DNA of 64,000 bases, from the NCBI RefSeq assembly GCF_004765785.1, contig NZ_ML219768.1:186001-250000 (forward strand), read 5' to 3'. Positions 15,872-24,785 of this stretch are shown one piece after another. The notes under the pieces are model-generated. The model saw nothing but the letters and a program-made list of their open reading frames with translations, was not told where the DNA came from and did no database searches. The translations under genes were made by a program, and so were the position numbers. The stretch is from Halorussus ruber. Lineage in GTDB: Archaea; Halobacteriota; Halobacteria; Halobacteriales; Haladaptataceae. The stretch's first letter is position 1; each line of letters opens with the position of its first letter.

Positions 15872-18139
15872 ATGTCCGGGACTGGAAGTAGTATCGTCGA
15901 CGAGGACACCGCACAAGCCGTCAACAGCGGCCGTGAGACCATCGGAGCGATGCTCTCGACCGCTCAGACGCACTTGCAGAAGGTCTTCATCGTCTTCCTC
16001 GTCGGCTTCGTCGCTTCTTTCTACGCGCTGCGCTCGGCCGGGTGGCCGTTCCTCAAAGCGGTCACGAAGGCACAGATGCCGCCGTCGCTGGCCGAGGCCG
16101 TGACGGTCGTCGCGGTGACGCCGTTCGACGTGATTCTCTTGCAGGCGAAAATCGGGGCCATCGCGGGCGGTATCGTCGCGCTCCCCGTCTTGCTCTACTA
16201 CTCGCGCGACTCGCTCCGCGAGCGGTCGTGGTACCCCGGTGCGCCCATCGCTCGCTGGAAAATCGCGCTGCTCGTCCTGCTGGCCATCGGCCTGTTCTTC
16301 GGCGGCATGGTCTACGGCTACGGCGTGTTCTTCCCGCTGATGTTCAAGTTCCTCGCCGAGAACGCCATCACCGCGGGCTTCGAAACGCGCTACTCAATCG
16401 TCAAGTGGACCGAGTTCATCGCCTTCCTCTCGCTGTCGTTCGGCCTCGCCGCGGAACTCCCGCTGGTGATGAGCGGTCTGGGTTACACCGGTATCGTCCC
16501 CTACGAGACCTTCCGCGACAAGTGGCGCTACGCCATCATGGGCATCTTCGTGTTCGGCGCGGTCGCGTCGCCCCCGGACCCCTTCACCCAAATCATGTGG
16601 GCGACCCCGCTCATCCTGCTCTACGCCTTCAGCCTCTATCTCACGAAAATCGTCGTGACCATCAAGCGCGGGAGCGAGCAGTTGAGCTTCGCTGGCGTCG
16701 TCCGCGACAACGCGATACGCATTCTTGGCGCGCCCGTGCTGGCCTTCCTGGTCGTTCGTATGTTCTTCACGCGCGCAGGAGTCGAGGCGGTCAACGCCGA
16801 ACTCCCCGCGAAGTACGCGCTCCCGGCGGTCGATGCGGTCTTCGGCCTGCCGCGCCAGCAGTCGGTCCTGCTGGCCTCGGGTATCGTCGCGCTCGTCGCG
16901 TTCGTGATTGCGTTCCTCTACTACCTCACCCAGGAACTCAACGAGGTCCAGACCGCGGTGCAGGCCGCCGCGCCGACCGCGGGCGACCCGGCAGACATCG
17001 ACCTCGAAAACCTCGACGCTGGCGCGGTCCGCGCGGCCCCGCCCGAGGTCTTCGTGGAGATGACCGAGGACGAGGCGGTCGGCTACGCCGGGCAGGCGAT
17101 GGAGGAGGACGACCCCGAGAAGGCCCAAGCCATCCTCGACCGGTTCGACGAACTCCACCCGGACGACGAGGAGGAAGACGCCGCCGAGGCCGCCGCGGGT
17201 GCCGCCGCCGAAGAGGCCGCGGAGGGCGGAGAAACGGAGGAAGAGGACCTCAACGAGGCGACCTATCCCCGCGAGCCCGACAGGCCCGAGTCGGCGGGCG
17301 ACCTGATGGAGAGTACGGCCGCGGGCATGGCCGACGCCTTCACCGAGGACGAGACCACCGAGGACGACATCGGCGGGTGGATTTACGACATCCGGTTCAT
17401 CTTCGAGAGCCTCACGTCCAAGATGTTCCGCATCGTGGGCGTGTTCATGGCGGTCCTCGCTGGGGTGTTCATGTTCCTCTACCGGGGCGGCATCGGTCTC
17501 ATCCGCGAGGACTTCCTCTCGCGGCTTCCCGCCGAGGTCCGGCCCGAGACGGGGACGGGCGAGGAGTTCCTGAACATCGTCACCCTCCACCCCGTCGAGG
17601 CGCTCGTCTTCGAGGTCAAGATTGCGACCCTGCTCGGAGCCGTCGCAGTCGTCCCGCTGGTGACCTACTACGCGTGGCCCGCGCTGAAGGAGCGCGGCCT
17701 CGCCTCCGGCGACCGCAACGTCTTCGGCCTCTGGGCCGGGACCATCGCGGTCGGCCTCCTCGCCGGGAGCGCGCTCGGCTACATGGTCGTCGCGCCGAGC
17801 GTCATCTCGTGGCTGGTCGCCGACGCGGTCCGCGCCGAGATGATAATCTCCTACCGGGTCAGCAACTTCTTCTGGCTGGTGTTCTTCACCACGGCCGGAA
17901 TCGGACTGCTGGCCGACGTGCCCCTGACGATGTGGCTGTTCGAGCGCGGCGGCATCGCCTCGTTCGACGCGATGAAAGACCGCTGGCGCGAGGTCACCAT
18001 CGCCGTCTTCGCGGCGGCGGGACTGCTCACGCCCGACAGCCTCTACACGATGTTCCTCATCGCCATCCCGATTTCCATCTCGTATCTCATCGGGTTGGGC
18101 GGACTGTGGGTCATCACCCTCGGCGGGCGGCGGTCGTAG
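15872..18139 (+). CDS. Double TatC fusion (TatCt type)
   Basis: A 755-residue protein with two TatC units: about residues 30-270 and 505-750. The units are joined by two added membrane segments and a long Glu/Ala-rich cytoplasmic linker (about 370-500). Both units show the P-D motif before a membrane segment (SPPDPFTQ and LTPDSLYT). Such fusions are known only in haloarchaea, where Tat is a main export route. The divergent single TatC and the many RR-signal proteins in the window fit this. ATG 15872 follows a TATA-like run (15841-15850). Confidence 0.9.
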   Translation: MSGTGSSIVDEDTAQAVNSGRETIGAMLSTAQTHLQKVFIVFLVGFVASFYALRSAGWPFLKAVTKAQMPPSLAEAVTVVAVTPFDVILLQAKIGAIAGGIVALPVLLYYSRDSLRERSWYPGAPIARWKIALLVLLAIGLFFGGMVYGYGVFFPLMFKFLAENAITAGFETRYSIVKWTEFIAFLSLSFGLAAELPLVMSGLGYTGIVPYETFRDKWRYAIMGIFVFGAVASPPDPFTQIMWATPLILLYAFSLYLTKIVVTIKRGSEQLSFAGVVRDNAIRILGAPVLAFLVVRMFFTRAGVEAVNAELPAKYALPAVDAVFGLPRQQSVLLASGIVALVAFVIAFLYYLTQELNEVQTAVQAAAPTAGDPADIDLENLDAGAVRAAPPEVFVEMTEDEAVGYAGQAMEEDDPEKAQAILDRFDELHPDDEEEDAAEAAAGAAAEEAAEGGETEEEDLNEATYPREPDRPESAGDLMESTAAGMADAFTEDETTEDDIGGWIYDIRFIFESLTSKMFRIVGVFMAVLAGVFMFLYRGGIGLIREDFLSRLPAEVRPETGTGEEFLNIVTLHPVEALVFEVKIATLLGAVAVVPLVTYYAWPALKERGLASGDRNVFGLWAGTIAVGLLAGSALGYMVVAPSVISWLVADAVRAEMIISYRVSNFFWLVFFTTAGIGLLADVPLTMWLFERGGIASFDAMKDRWREVTIAVFAAAGLLTPDSLYTMFLIAIPISISYLIGLGGLWVITLGGRRS

Positions 18140-18229
18140 ACGTTCGGTCGCGGGTTCGGCTGTTTTTCGAGCTTTGAAATTTTTCGAGTGCTGAAGTGCA
18201 TCACCGATTGTCTCTTCTCCCGACGGCGC

Positions 18230-18408
18230 GCGAGAAACGCGCGAGGTCTTCGGCTTCGCCGAAGGCTCGGAGGACGCGGTTTGTCCTCCGGTGGACGAGC
18301 ATCGCAGGAAGGAGCGTAGCGACGACCGAGAAGCGCAGGAGGTTGGGGAGGTGTGAGGCTGTCGCGGGGCGGTTGCGGTTCTCATAGGCTTCGGCAGTAG
18401 CTAGCTTC
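18230..18408 (+). repeat. Intergenic repeat element B (hairpins plus core)
   Basis: Three hairpins come first: GCGCGCGAGAAACGCGCG (near 18226-18243), CTTCGGC/GCCGAAG (18248-18264), and GGAGGAC (18269-18275) against GTCCTCC (18283-18289) with loop GCGGTTT. The core then reads GAGGTTGGGGAGGTGTGAGG (18339-18358), GGTTGCGGTT (18371-18380) and GGCAGTAGCTAGCTTC (18393-18408), matching elements A and C. Confidence 0.75.
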
Positions 18409-18597
18409 TCGCCGGTTGCCACGCTTGTCTCGCGCGACCGAACGAATCCCGATTTGAGCGGCAGACGGATTCCACGTCGTCTTCGCCCGCGAAGCTAAGC
18501 ACAACTACACAATTCTTTCAAAAATATATACAATTTCTAAACACATATATTGTTGTCCTAAATACAACCCAACCACTTTCCGTCGAAATCTCGAACA

Positions 18598-18604
18598 CTT
18601 TAAC
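18598..18604 (+). promoter_or_regulatory. TATA box of the ribbon-helix-helix gene
   Basis: CTTTAAC is centred about 27 bases before ATG 18628, the spacing expected for a leaderless haloarchaeal transcript. No ribosome binding site precedes the ATG. Confidence 0.5.
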
Positions 18605-18627
18605 ACACCGAGCGATAATACTCCAGT

Positions 18628-18801
18628 ATGACCAAGATAAGCGTCGAAGTGCCCGACGAACTCCTCGATGACCTCGATTCCCACGTCGGCGAGGAGGGCA
18701 AGTTCGTCAACCGGAGCGAGGCCATCCGGGCCTCGGTGCGGAAGATGCTGGACGTGCTGGACGAAATCGACGAGCGCCACGGCCGACTCGAAGACGACTG
18801 A
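18628..18801 (+). CDS. Ribbon-helix-helix (CopG-like) regulator
   Basis: A 57-residue protein: MTKISVEVPDELLDDLDSHV, then NRSEAIRASVRKMLDVLDEI. The N-terminal strand with alternating residues and the NRSEAIR helix are the ribbon-helix-helix fold, a dimeric DNA binder. It starts nine bases before the queuosine-precursor transporter, so the two are almost certainly co-transcribed and it may regulate that operon. Confidence 0.85.
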   Translation: MTKISVEVPDELLDDLDSHVGEEGKFVNRSEAIRASVRKMLDVLDEIDERHGRLEDD

Positions 18802-18810
18802 GAGGACACG

Positions 18811-19539
18811 ATGACCGACCACTACCGCGACACCCAACCCCTTCCCACCGGTCGCATCGCGCTGGTCGCGCTGTTCGTCACCGCGCTGGTGACCGCCCAG
18901 CTCACGGCGTCGAAGCTCCTCGGGTTCTCGATTCCGTTCTCGCTCCCGTTCACCGAGAGCCTGCTGGTGATGCCCGGCGCGGCGCTGGCCTACGCGCTAA
19001 CGTTCTTCGCGTCGGACTGCTACTCGGAACTCTACGGTCCCGACGAGGCCCACAAAGTGGTCAACGTCGGCTTCGCCATGAACTTCGTCCTGCTGGCGCT
19101 GGTGTACTCGACCATCTTCGCGCCCGCCGCGCCGTTCAGCCCCGTCGACCCCGCGACGTTCGAGAGCGTCCTCGGCGCGAGCCTCAACATCGTGGTGGCG
19201 AGCCTGCTGGCGTACCTCGTGAGCCAGCACTGGGACGTTCGCGTCTTCCACGCCATCCGCGAGGCGACCGACGGCGACCACCTCTGGATTCGCAACGTGG
19301 GTTCGACCGCGACCAGCCAACTGCTCGACACGCTCGTCTTCGTCTCCGTCGGGTTCGCAATCGTGCCCGCGCTCCGCGGCGGCGACGTCCAGACCGTCCA
19401 ACAGCTTCTGGGCCTCGCGCTCGGCCAGTACCTGCTCAAACTCGCCATCGCGCTGGCGGACACCCCCTTCGTCTACGCCGTGGTCGGCTACCTCCGGTCG
19501 AGAGGAGTCGCCGCGCCCGCGGCGCGGACCGCCGACTGA
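18811..19539 (+). CDS. Queuosine/archaeosine precursor transporter (YhhQ family)
   Basis: A 242-residue membrane protein with about six hydrophobic segments and the family features TAQLTASKLLGF, PGAALAYALTFFASDCYSELYG and the late DTLVFVSVGF. In bacteria this family imports preQ0 or preQ1. In archaea preQ0 is the precursor of archaeosine in tRNA position 15, so salvage of 7-deazaguanines is the likely role. It is second in an operon behind the CopG-like gene. Confidence 0.88.
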   Translation: MTDHYRDTQPLPTGRIALVALFVTALVTAQLTASKLLGFSIPFSLPFTESLLVMPGAALAYALTFFASDCYSELYGPDEAHKVVNVGFAMNFVLLALVYSTIFAPAAPFSPVDPATFESVLGASLNIVVASLLAYLVSQHWDVRVFHAIREATDGDHLWIRNVGSTATSQLLDTLVFVSVGFAIVPALRGGDVQTVQQLLGLALGQYLLKLAIALADTPFVYAVVGYLRSRGVAAPAARTAD

Positions 19540-19600
19540 CGAGATTCTGACGCTAATCGACACCGCCACTCCTTTCACTCTGCCCTCGAACCATCGACCG

Positions 19601-20419
19601 ATGCGACGCAGAGCCCTCCAGTTGGTAGCAGTCTGTTGTCTCGTAGCGCTCGCGGGGTGTTCCGGCGCGCTCACGGGCGGCGGAAACACGACGAACCCGA
19701 CCAGCGCCGCGAACGCGACGAACGCCACCGACGCCGGAAGCGGCCCGACCCTCGACGACGTGTCGAACCCGCCGGGCGTCTCCGCGAACGGAACCGACCT
19801 CGCCGAACTGTCGAGCGCCCACGCCGCGGCGCTGAACGGGAGCAGTTTCACGCTCGCGTTCGACGTGTCCCAGAACAGTTCGGCGTCGAACCGCTCGATG
19901 GGCGCGACCGCCGCGGTCGGTCCCGACCGCCGGAACGTCCACGTCACCGTCTCTGGCGCGAACCAGTCGATGGAGACCTACGCGACCGCCGAGAAGCGCT
20001 ACCTCCGCGTCGCCACCGGCGACCGGGTGGACTACCGAGCGGCCAACCGCACGAACGACAAGCCGAAGCTCCTCTCCTCGACGTACACCGGGACGACGTA
20101 TCTCGACCGGTTCGCCGGACAGGTCAGCGCGAACTTCACGCCGACTGGCGTTCGGCAGGTCGATGGCGAGACGCTGGTCGTCCTCCGCGCCAACGGAAGC
20201 GACGTGTCGGCACCCGGCGAGACCAACGTCACCGACTACAACGCGACCATCCTCGTGGACGAGCAGGGCGTCGTACACCGATTCGAGGCCTCGGCCCGGA
20301 CCGAGCGCGGCGACAAGTGGGTCCGAAACGCGGCCACGATGACGATTTCGGACGTGAACGAGACCACGGTCGGCGAACCCGCGTGGCTCGACGAGGCCCG
20401 GAATCAGACGAATAGCTGA
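19601..20419 (+). CDS. Secreted lipoprotein, Asn/Thr-rich
   Basis: A 272-residue protein with a short hydrophobic signal ending in the lipobox LAGC (Cys20), so lipid anchoring outside the cell is predicted. The mature start is Asn/Thr-rich with many N-x-S/T sequons, suggesting N-glycosylation. The folded part (about 60-265) alternates beta strands and resembles haloarchaeal LolA/LppX-like lipoproteins, including strand EKRYLRVATGDRVDYR. Function unknown. ATG 19601 begins directly before the signal MRRRALQLVAV. Confidence 0.78.
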   Translation: MRRRALQLVAVCCLVALAGCSGALTGGGNTTNPTSAANATNATDAGSGPTLDDVSNPPGVSANGTDLAELSSAHAAALNGSSFTLAFDVSQNSSASNRSMGATAAVGPDRRNVHVTVSGANQSMETYATAEKRYLRVATGDRVDYRAANRTNDKPKLLSSTYTGTTYLDRFAGQVSANFTPTGVRQVDGETLVVLRANGSDVSAPGETNVTDYNATILVDEQGVVHRFEASARTERGDKWVRNAATMTISDVNETTVGEPAWLDEARNQTNS

Positions 20420-20511
20420 CCAGTCCATACCCGAGCCGAAATTTAGCTTCTTTCGACATTTCCGTTCGGCCGAAAACGTTTCTTAGGTGCAGTAGAGTGA
20501 GCCACACGGAT

Positions 20512-20718
20512 ATGCGAAAATTACTCGGTGGGTTCACCGCCCTGTTCGGTCTCGCGGTAACGCTGTTCGGCGGGTGGATGCTGGTCCGGGGACCGTTCTT
20601 CGGCGGCCCGGCGCTCGAAGCGGTCCCGATGGTCGCGGCCCTGACCGCGTTTCTGGTCGGCGTCGTCATCTTCTTCCGCGGACTGGTTCGGTGGGCGGGC
20701 GTCGGAGCGCGGATTTAA
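20512..20718 (+). CDS. Small two-helix membrane protein
   Basis: A 68-residue protein with two hydrophobic segments (LLGGFTALFGLAVTLFGGW and VAALTAFLVGVVIFFRGL) separated by a short Gly/Pro loop. No family is recognised. GTG 20497 in frame would add five residues; ATG 20512 is preferred. It stands alone between a lipoprotein and another small membrane protein. Confidence 0.6.
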   Translation: MRKLLGGFTALFGLAVTLFGGWMLVRGPFFGGPALEAVPMVAALTAFLVGVVIFFRGLVRWAGVGARI

Positions 20719-20819
20719 ACGGGCGTTCGAGCCCAGCTTAAAGCAGGGAGAGAACCGTTCGCACGCCGAATTTCTGACCGCCCACCCGGCTTTTCCGCCT
20801 CCGCCCCGATTGGCTCGAC

Positions 20820-21029
20820 ATGGGCAGCGACGGTCTCATCGAACTCGACGAGTCGTGCTGGTCGGCGCTGGCGAAGTACAACCTCGTGCTGGCGACGGTG
20901 TTCGCGGCGCTACTGCTGATGGTCCGGCAACTCGACCCGGCGCAGGCACAGTTGTTTCTGCTGATAGAGAACGGGATACTCGCGCTCGTGTTCGGCGGGA
21001 TTCAGACCTACTGCTGGATTTCGAGGTAG
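20820..21029 (+). CDS. Small membrane protein
   Basis: A 69-residue protein with a soluble acidic start (MGSDGLIELDESCW) and two hydrophobic segments, YNLVLATVFAALLLMV and LFLLIENGILALVFGG. It is normal haloarchaeal coding composition, in contrast to the AT-rich gene that follows. Function unknown. Confidence 0.55.
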   Translation: MGSDGLIELDESCWSALAKYNLVLATVFAALLLMVRQLDPAQAQLFLLIENGILALVFGGIQTYCWISR

Positions 21030-21100
21030 AAGTACTGTTACCAACATCTCTTGAGAAGAAATCAAATATAGTATTAAGTATGAAGGGATAGTATTAATTA

Positions 21101-21766
21101 ATGGCTGAGCTAAGAGAAGATAAAAAACGTAAAATACTGGATTTTTTGGAGGAAAATGCAGAGGCGAACGAAAGTCTAGTAGCGTTAGAAGTAGATCAAG
21201 TAATTGAGGAATTTGCAGACGAGACGTTTGACGAGGAAACTATTGAAGACCTAGTAGATGAACTAGAGGAAGATGATTTGATTAAACAAAAGACAGCAAA
21301 ACTGGATATCGTCTACCCAAGTGGTTATAAAGAATCTATCGAAGAAGAGTTCGACCACCTCTTTGATTCTTCCCCGATTTTTGCTAGTTATTTTATCGGA
21401 ACAGCCATTTCTCTGTTTATGTTTGACAGTTCTGGACCAGCATTCCAATATATCTTCGGTGATGCAGTTGGCAACCCAACAACTATCGCTATTCGAGGAA
21501 TTCTCTTTGGAGTCCTTGGAGCCTACGGGATTGGAAGGGTCATCATCCGAGGCTACAACGTTGCTCAGGAAAATCTTAAAATCTTACAGGACCAGAAGCA
21601 GCTAATAGTCCCGATAGTTACAATTGGTTCGATTGCCGGTGCAATTGCAGTCGCATTTACAACATACACATCTCAACCATTAACAACAAGTCATCTAATC
21701 CAGATAATCTCAATTAGCGTTGCCGGGGGTGTTGCAATTAGTAAATTCCTAACTGACGACGGGTAA
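21101..21766 (+). CDS. AT-rich gene for a membrane protein of unknown function
   Basis: A 221-residue protein. Residues 1-70 are Glu/Lys-rich and helical (KKRKILDFLEENAEANESL), like a winged-helix or coiled region. Residues ~95-215 hold about four hydrophobic segments. Codon use is AT-rich throughout (AAA, GAA, ATT, TTA), unlike every neighbouring gene, which points to recent transfer from a low-GC source. Its end lies two bases from the convergent rlmE stop. No family is recognised. Confidence 0.7.
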   Translation: MAELREDKKRKILDFLEENAEANESLVALEVDQVIEEFADETFDEETIEDLVDELEEDDLIKQKTAKLDIVYPSGYKESIEEEFDHLFDSSPIFASYFIGTAISLFMFDSSGPAFQYIFGDAVGNPTTIAIRGILFGVLGAYGIGRVIIRGYNVAQENLKILQDQKQLIVPIVTIGSIAGAIAVAFTTYTSQPLTTSHLIQIISISVAGGVAISKFLTDDG

Positions 21767-21768
21767 CA

Positions 21769-22533
21769 TTACTTTTCTACGACTTCACCGAACCCGAATC
21801 GCGGCTTGACCTCGGTAATCTCGACTTCGACCACGTCACCCTCGTCGCCGCCGGGGACGAAGACGGTGTAGTTGTCGACTTTCGCCACGCCGTCGCCCTC
21901 CGAGCCTTCGTCTACGATTTCGACCTCGACCACGTCGCCCTCCTCGACCGGCGCGGTCATCCGACCCTTGGCGATTAGATAGACCTCCGAGGAGGACTCC
22001 CGGGAGGCGTCGGGGCTGAGCGTTCGGACGTACTGGAACTCCTCGTCCATCTCCTCGCGCAGGTCGTCCAAGTCCCGGCCCTCGAAGACCTTCACCGCGA
22101 AGTCGCCGCCGGTGTCCAGCACGTCGAGGGCAGTCTCGAACGCCTGCCGGGCGAGGTGGACAGACCGGGCGTGGTCCACGCTGTACTCGCCGGTCATGTT
22201 CGGGGCCATGTCCGAGAGGACCACGTCCACCGCGTCGCCCGCAATCGCCCGGACCTCGTCCTTGGTGGACTCCTCGGTCATGTCGCCCCGGACGGTCTCG
22301 ACGCCGTCGATGTCCTTGATTCGCTGGAGGTCCACGCCGACGACGGTACCCGTCTCGCCGACCTCCTCGGCGGCGACCTGTAGCCACCCGCCGGGCGCGG
22401 CCCCGAGGTCCACGACGGTCTTGCCCTCGTGGAGCAGGTTCTCGGCTCGGTCGAGTTGCTTGAGTTTGTAGGCGGCCCGAGAGCGGTAGCCCTCCTGCTT
22501 AGACTTGTTGTAGTAGTGGTCTTTGTGACTCAT
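21769..22533 (-). CDS. rlmE: 23S rRNA (uridine-2'-O)-methyltransferase RlmE with TRAM domain
   Basis: A 254-residue FtsJ/RrmJ-type enzyme that 2'-O-methylates a uridine of the 23S rRNA A-loop. SAM motif is VVDLGAAPGGWLQVAAE (40-56). The KDKE catalytic set is visible as Lys23, Asp108 (SDMAPN), Lys148 (AVKVF) and Glu183 (SSEVYL). A C-terminal TRAM domain (about 192-254) is typical of the haloarchaeal form and adds RNA binding. ATG start at MSHKDHYYNKSK, the usual archaeal beginning. Confidence 0.92.
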   Translation of the reverse strand: MSHKDHYYNKSKQEGYRSRAAYKLKQLDRAENLLHEGKTVVDLGAAPGGWLQVAAEEVGETGTVVGVDLQRIKDIDGVETVRGDMTEESTKDEVRAIAGDAVDVVLSDMAPNMTGEYSVDHARSVHLARQAFETALDVLDTGGDFAVKVFEGRDLDDLREEMDEEFQYVRTLSPDASRESSSEVYLIAKGRMTAPVEEGDVVEVEIVDEGSEGDGVAKVDNYTVFVPGGDEGDVVEVEITEVKPRFGFGEVVEK

Positions 22534-22586
22534 TTGATTGTGAGAAGGTAGTTCGGCGAGGGGTTTACGCGCTTCGTTCGAGTCGC

Positions 22587-24785
22587 TCAGAACGTCAGCC
22601 GTTCCAGCAGCCGCCGGAAGCGACTCGGCCGGTTTCGGTCGTGGAGGTGGACCGTGAGGACCGGCTCAGTTCGGTCGTCGTCGAGCGGGTCGTCGGCGCT
22701 CACGAGAGTGAGGTCGGGAGCGGTGACGCGCCCGCCGTCGGGACGCGCGACCAGCGTCTTCCCCGGACTCTCGACCACGTCGCGGATGTCGCCGTGGTAG
22801 GCGTCGATGGCGTCCGCGCGGCGGTCGGTCGTGTGACGGCCGACGCGGTACTCCAGATGCATGCGGGCGTCGTTGACGCTGGCGAGCGCGTCGCCCAGCG
22901 CCAGCTTGACGGGGTCGTACGGTCCGCTGTCGGTGACGACGCAGATGTCCGCCACGTCGCCGAGTTCACCGTCCGAGCGCGCTCCGCTATCGTCAGCGAG
23001 CGCCCTCCCATCGTCGGAGAGCGTCCCGACGTCGCACGGGGCGTGGTCGCGGACCCACTGAACGTCGTCTCGCAGCGGCCCGCCTTCGAGGCCCGAGCCG
23101 TCCTCGGACAGCAAGAGGAGGTCGGCGTCGTGTTCGTCGGCGACGTTGACGACCGCGTGGGCGGCGTCGTGAGTGACGACTTCCCCGAAACTCACCGGCA
23201 CGTCTACCTCGTCGGCCAGTTGTGCGGTGAACTCCTCGAAGGCCTCGTCGCCGGGCGACTGGACCTCGGCGGCGTACGAGAGCGGCACTTGGTCGGGTTC
23301 GACGTCGAAGCGGACGACCGAGACCCCGCCGTCGTGTGCCCGCGCGGCGTCGGCGGCGACGCGAACCAGTTTGCGTTCTCGCTCCGGGGGCGTCTGTTCG
23401 CCGACGCCGACCAGCACCTCGTAGCCGGGTTGCGAGAGCGCCTCGCGGGTCTCCTCGAGGAGGTCTTGGCCGACTCGTCGGCGGACCTCCTCGATGGCGG
23501 CCCCCTCGCGCTCGACCTGCTGGCGGGCGTAGCCGAGGTACCACGCCAGTCCGACGGCGATGATAGCCGCCGCGCCGACCAGCGGGACTGTCCCCATCTG
23601 GGTCAGCAGGACCAGTCCCGTCACGACGCCGAACACCTGCGTCCACGGGTAGAGCGGCGCTCGGAAGCTCGGCTCGTACTCGGCGTGGCCCTCGCGGAAC
23701 GCGACGACTGCGGCGTTGACGAGGACGAACACGAGAATCTGGAAGGCGCTGGCGAGCTTCGCTATCTCCATGATGGGCACGAACGCGATGAACACGAGCA
23801 GGACGCCGCCCGTGAGCGAGATGGCAGGCACGGGCGTGCCGAGGTTGGCGTGGACGGCCCCGAGACTCGCGGGCACGAGTCGGTCCCGCGCCATTGCGAA
23901 GGGGTAGCGCGAGGACGAGAGGATGCCCGCGTTGGCCGTCGAGACCAGCGCGAGGACGGCCGCGACGACGACCGCGCCGACGCCGAGCGGGCCGAGAGTG
24001 ACGGCGGCGACGTCCGCCATCGGCGTGAGCGTCTGCCCGATGGTCGAGAGGTCGGCGACGCCGACCATCACGGCGACGATGAGGACGTACAGCAAGGTGG
24101 TGAATGCTAACGACCCGAGAATCCCCAGCGGGATGTTCCGGTCGGGGTTCTCGATCTCCTCGGCGACGCTGGCGACCTTCGTGACGCCAGCGTACGAGAC
24201 GAACACGAGGCCCGTCGCGGCGACGAGACCGCCCGGACCCTCGGCGAAGAATCCGGCGAAGTTGGCGCTCTGCACGTCGATAGCGCCGCCGCCGACGAAC
24301 CAGACCATCACCGCGAGCATGACGGCGACGATGGCCACCTGAAGCCGACCGGTGAGTTTGGCACCGACTAAGTTGACGACCACCAAGGCGGCGGCCAACC
24401 CGAGCGTCAGCGGGAGTATCCACGCGTCGGGCACCGAGACGAGCAACAGGAGGTAGGGCACGCCGCCGACGAGCGCGAGTGCGCCCTTGAACGACAGCGA
24501 GAACCACGTCCCGAGTCCGGCGATAGTGCCGAGTAGCGGACCCATCCCGCGCTCGATGTAGACGTACGAACCGCCGGACTCCGGCATGGCCGTCGCCATC
24601 TCCGCCTTCGAGAGCGCCGCGGGAAGGACGAGAATCCCGGCGACGAGATAGGCGAGGACGACCGCCGGACCGGCGATGCCGACCGCCAGCGCGGGCAGGA
24701 TGAAGATACCGCTCCCGACCATCGCACCGATGCTGATGGCGACGACGCTGGCGAGTCCGAGGTCGCGCTCTAATCCTTTCGCCAT
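22587..24785 (-). CDS. APC-family amino acid permease fused to universal-stress-type domains
   Basis: A 732-residue protein. Residues 1-440 form a 12-segment APC transporter with IGAMVGSGIFILPALA in the first segment and PESGGSYVYIERGMG. Residues ~460-732 are cytoplasmic, with two USP-like units, the first containing YEVLVGVGEQTPPERERKLV and HDADLLLLSEDGSG. Such fusions occur across haloarchaea. Transport of an amino acid or polyamine is likely, with the USP part a nucleotide-responsive regulator (inferred). Its ATG overlaps the TrkA-N gene's stop (TAATG). Confidence 0.87.
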   Translation of the reverse strand: MAKGLERDLGLASVVAISIGAMVGSGIFILPALAVGIAGPAVVLAYLVAGILVLPAALSKAEMATAMPESGGSYVYIERGMGPLLGTIAGLGTWFSLSFKGALALVGGVPYLLLLVSVPDAWILPLTLGLAAALVVVNLVGAKLTGRLQVAIVAVMLAVMVWFVGGGAIDVQSANFAGFFAEGPGGLVAATGLVFVSYAGVTKVASVAEEIENPDRNIPLGILGSLAFTTLLYVLIVAVMVGVADLSTIGQTLTPMADVAAVTLGPLGVGAVVVAAVLALVSTANAGILSSSRYPFAMARDRLVPASLGAVHANLGTPVPAISLTGGVLLVFIAFVPIMEIAKLASAFQILVFVLVNAAVVAFREGHAEYEPSFRAPLYPWTQVFGVVTGLVLLTQMGTVPLVGAAAIIAVGLAWYLGYARQQVEREGAAIEEVRRRVGQDLLEETREALSQPGYEVLVGVGEQTPPERERKLVRVAADAARAHDGGVSVVRFDVEPDQVPLSYAAEVQSPGDEAFEEFTAQLADEVDVPVSFGEVVTHDAAHAVVNVADEHDADLLLLSEDGSGLEGGPLRDDVQWVRDHAPCDVGTLSDDGRALADDSGARSDGELGDVADICVVTDSGPYDPVKLALGDALASVNDARMHLEYRVGRHTTDRRADAIDAYHGDIRDVVESPGKTLVARPDGGRVTAPDLTLVSADDPLDDDRTEPVLTVHLHDRNRPSRFRRLLERLTF

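Larger units (their letters stand above)
18140..18627. other. Gene-free interval with repeat element B
   Basis: No gene is seen in 488 bases. The first 90 bases follow the TatC fusion stop, the middle holds repeat element B, and 18500-18600 is AT-rich promoter DNA leading to the ribbon-helix-helix gene. Confidence 0.6.

Noticed and set aside
16042-18385. Very long frames on both strands across the double-TatC gene
   Set aside because: They are Arg-, Pro- and Gly-rich or Asp/Glu/Arg-rich shadows produced by high third-position GC. The TatC frame has the membrane segments and motifs.
22641-24110. 489-codon plus-strand frame antisense to the APC-USP gene
   Set aside because: It has the Val/Glu/Asp/Arg composition of an antisense shadow, with no recognisable domain; the opposite strand encodes a clear transporter.
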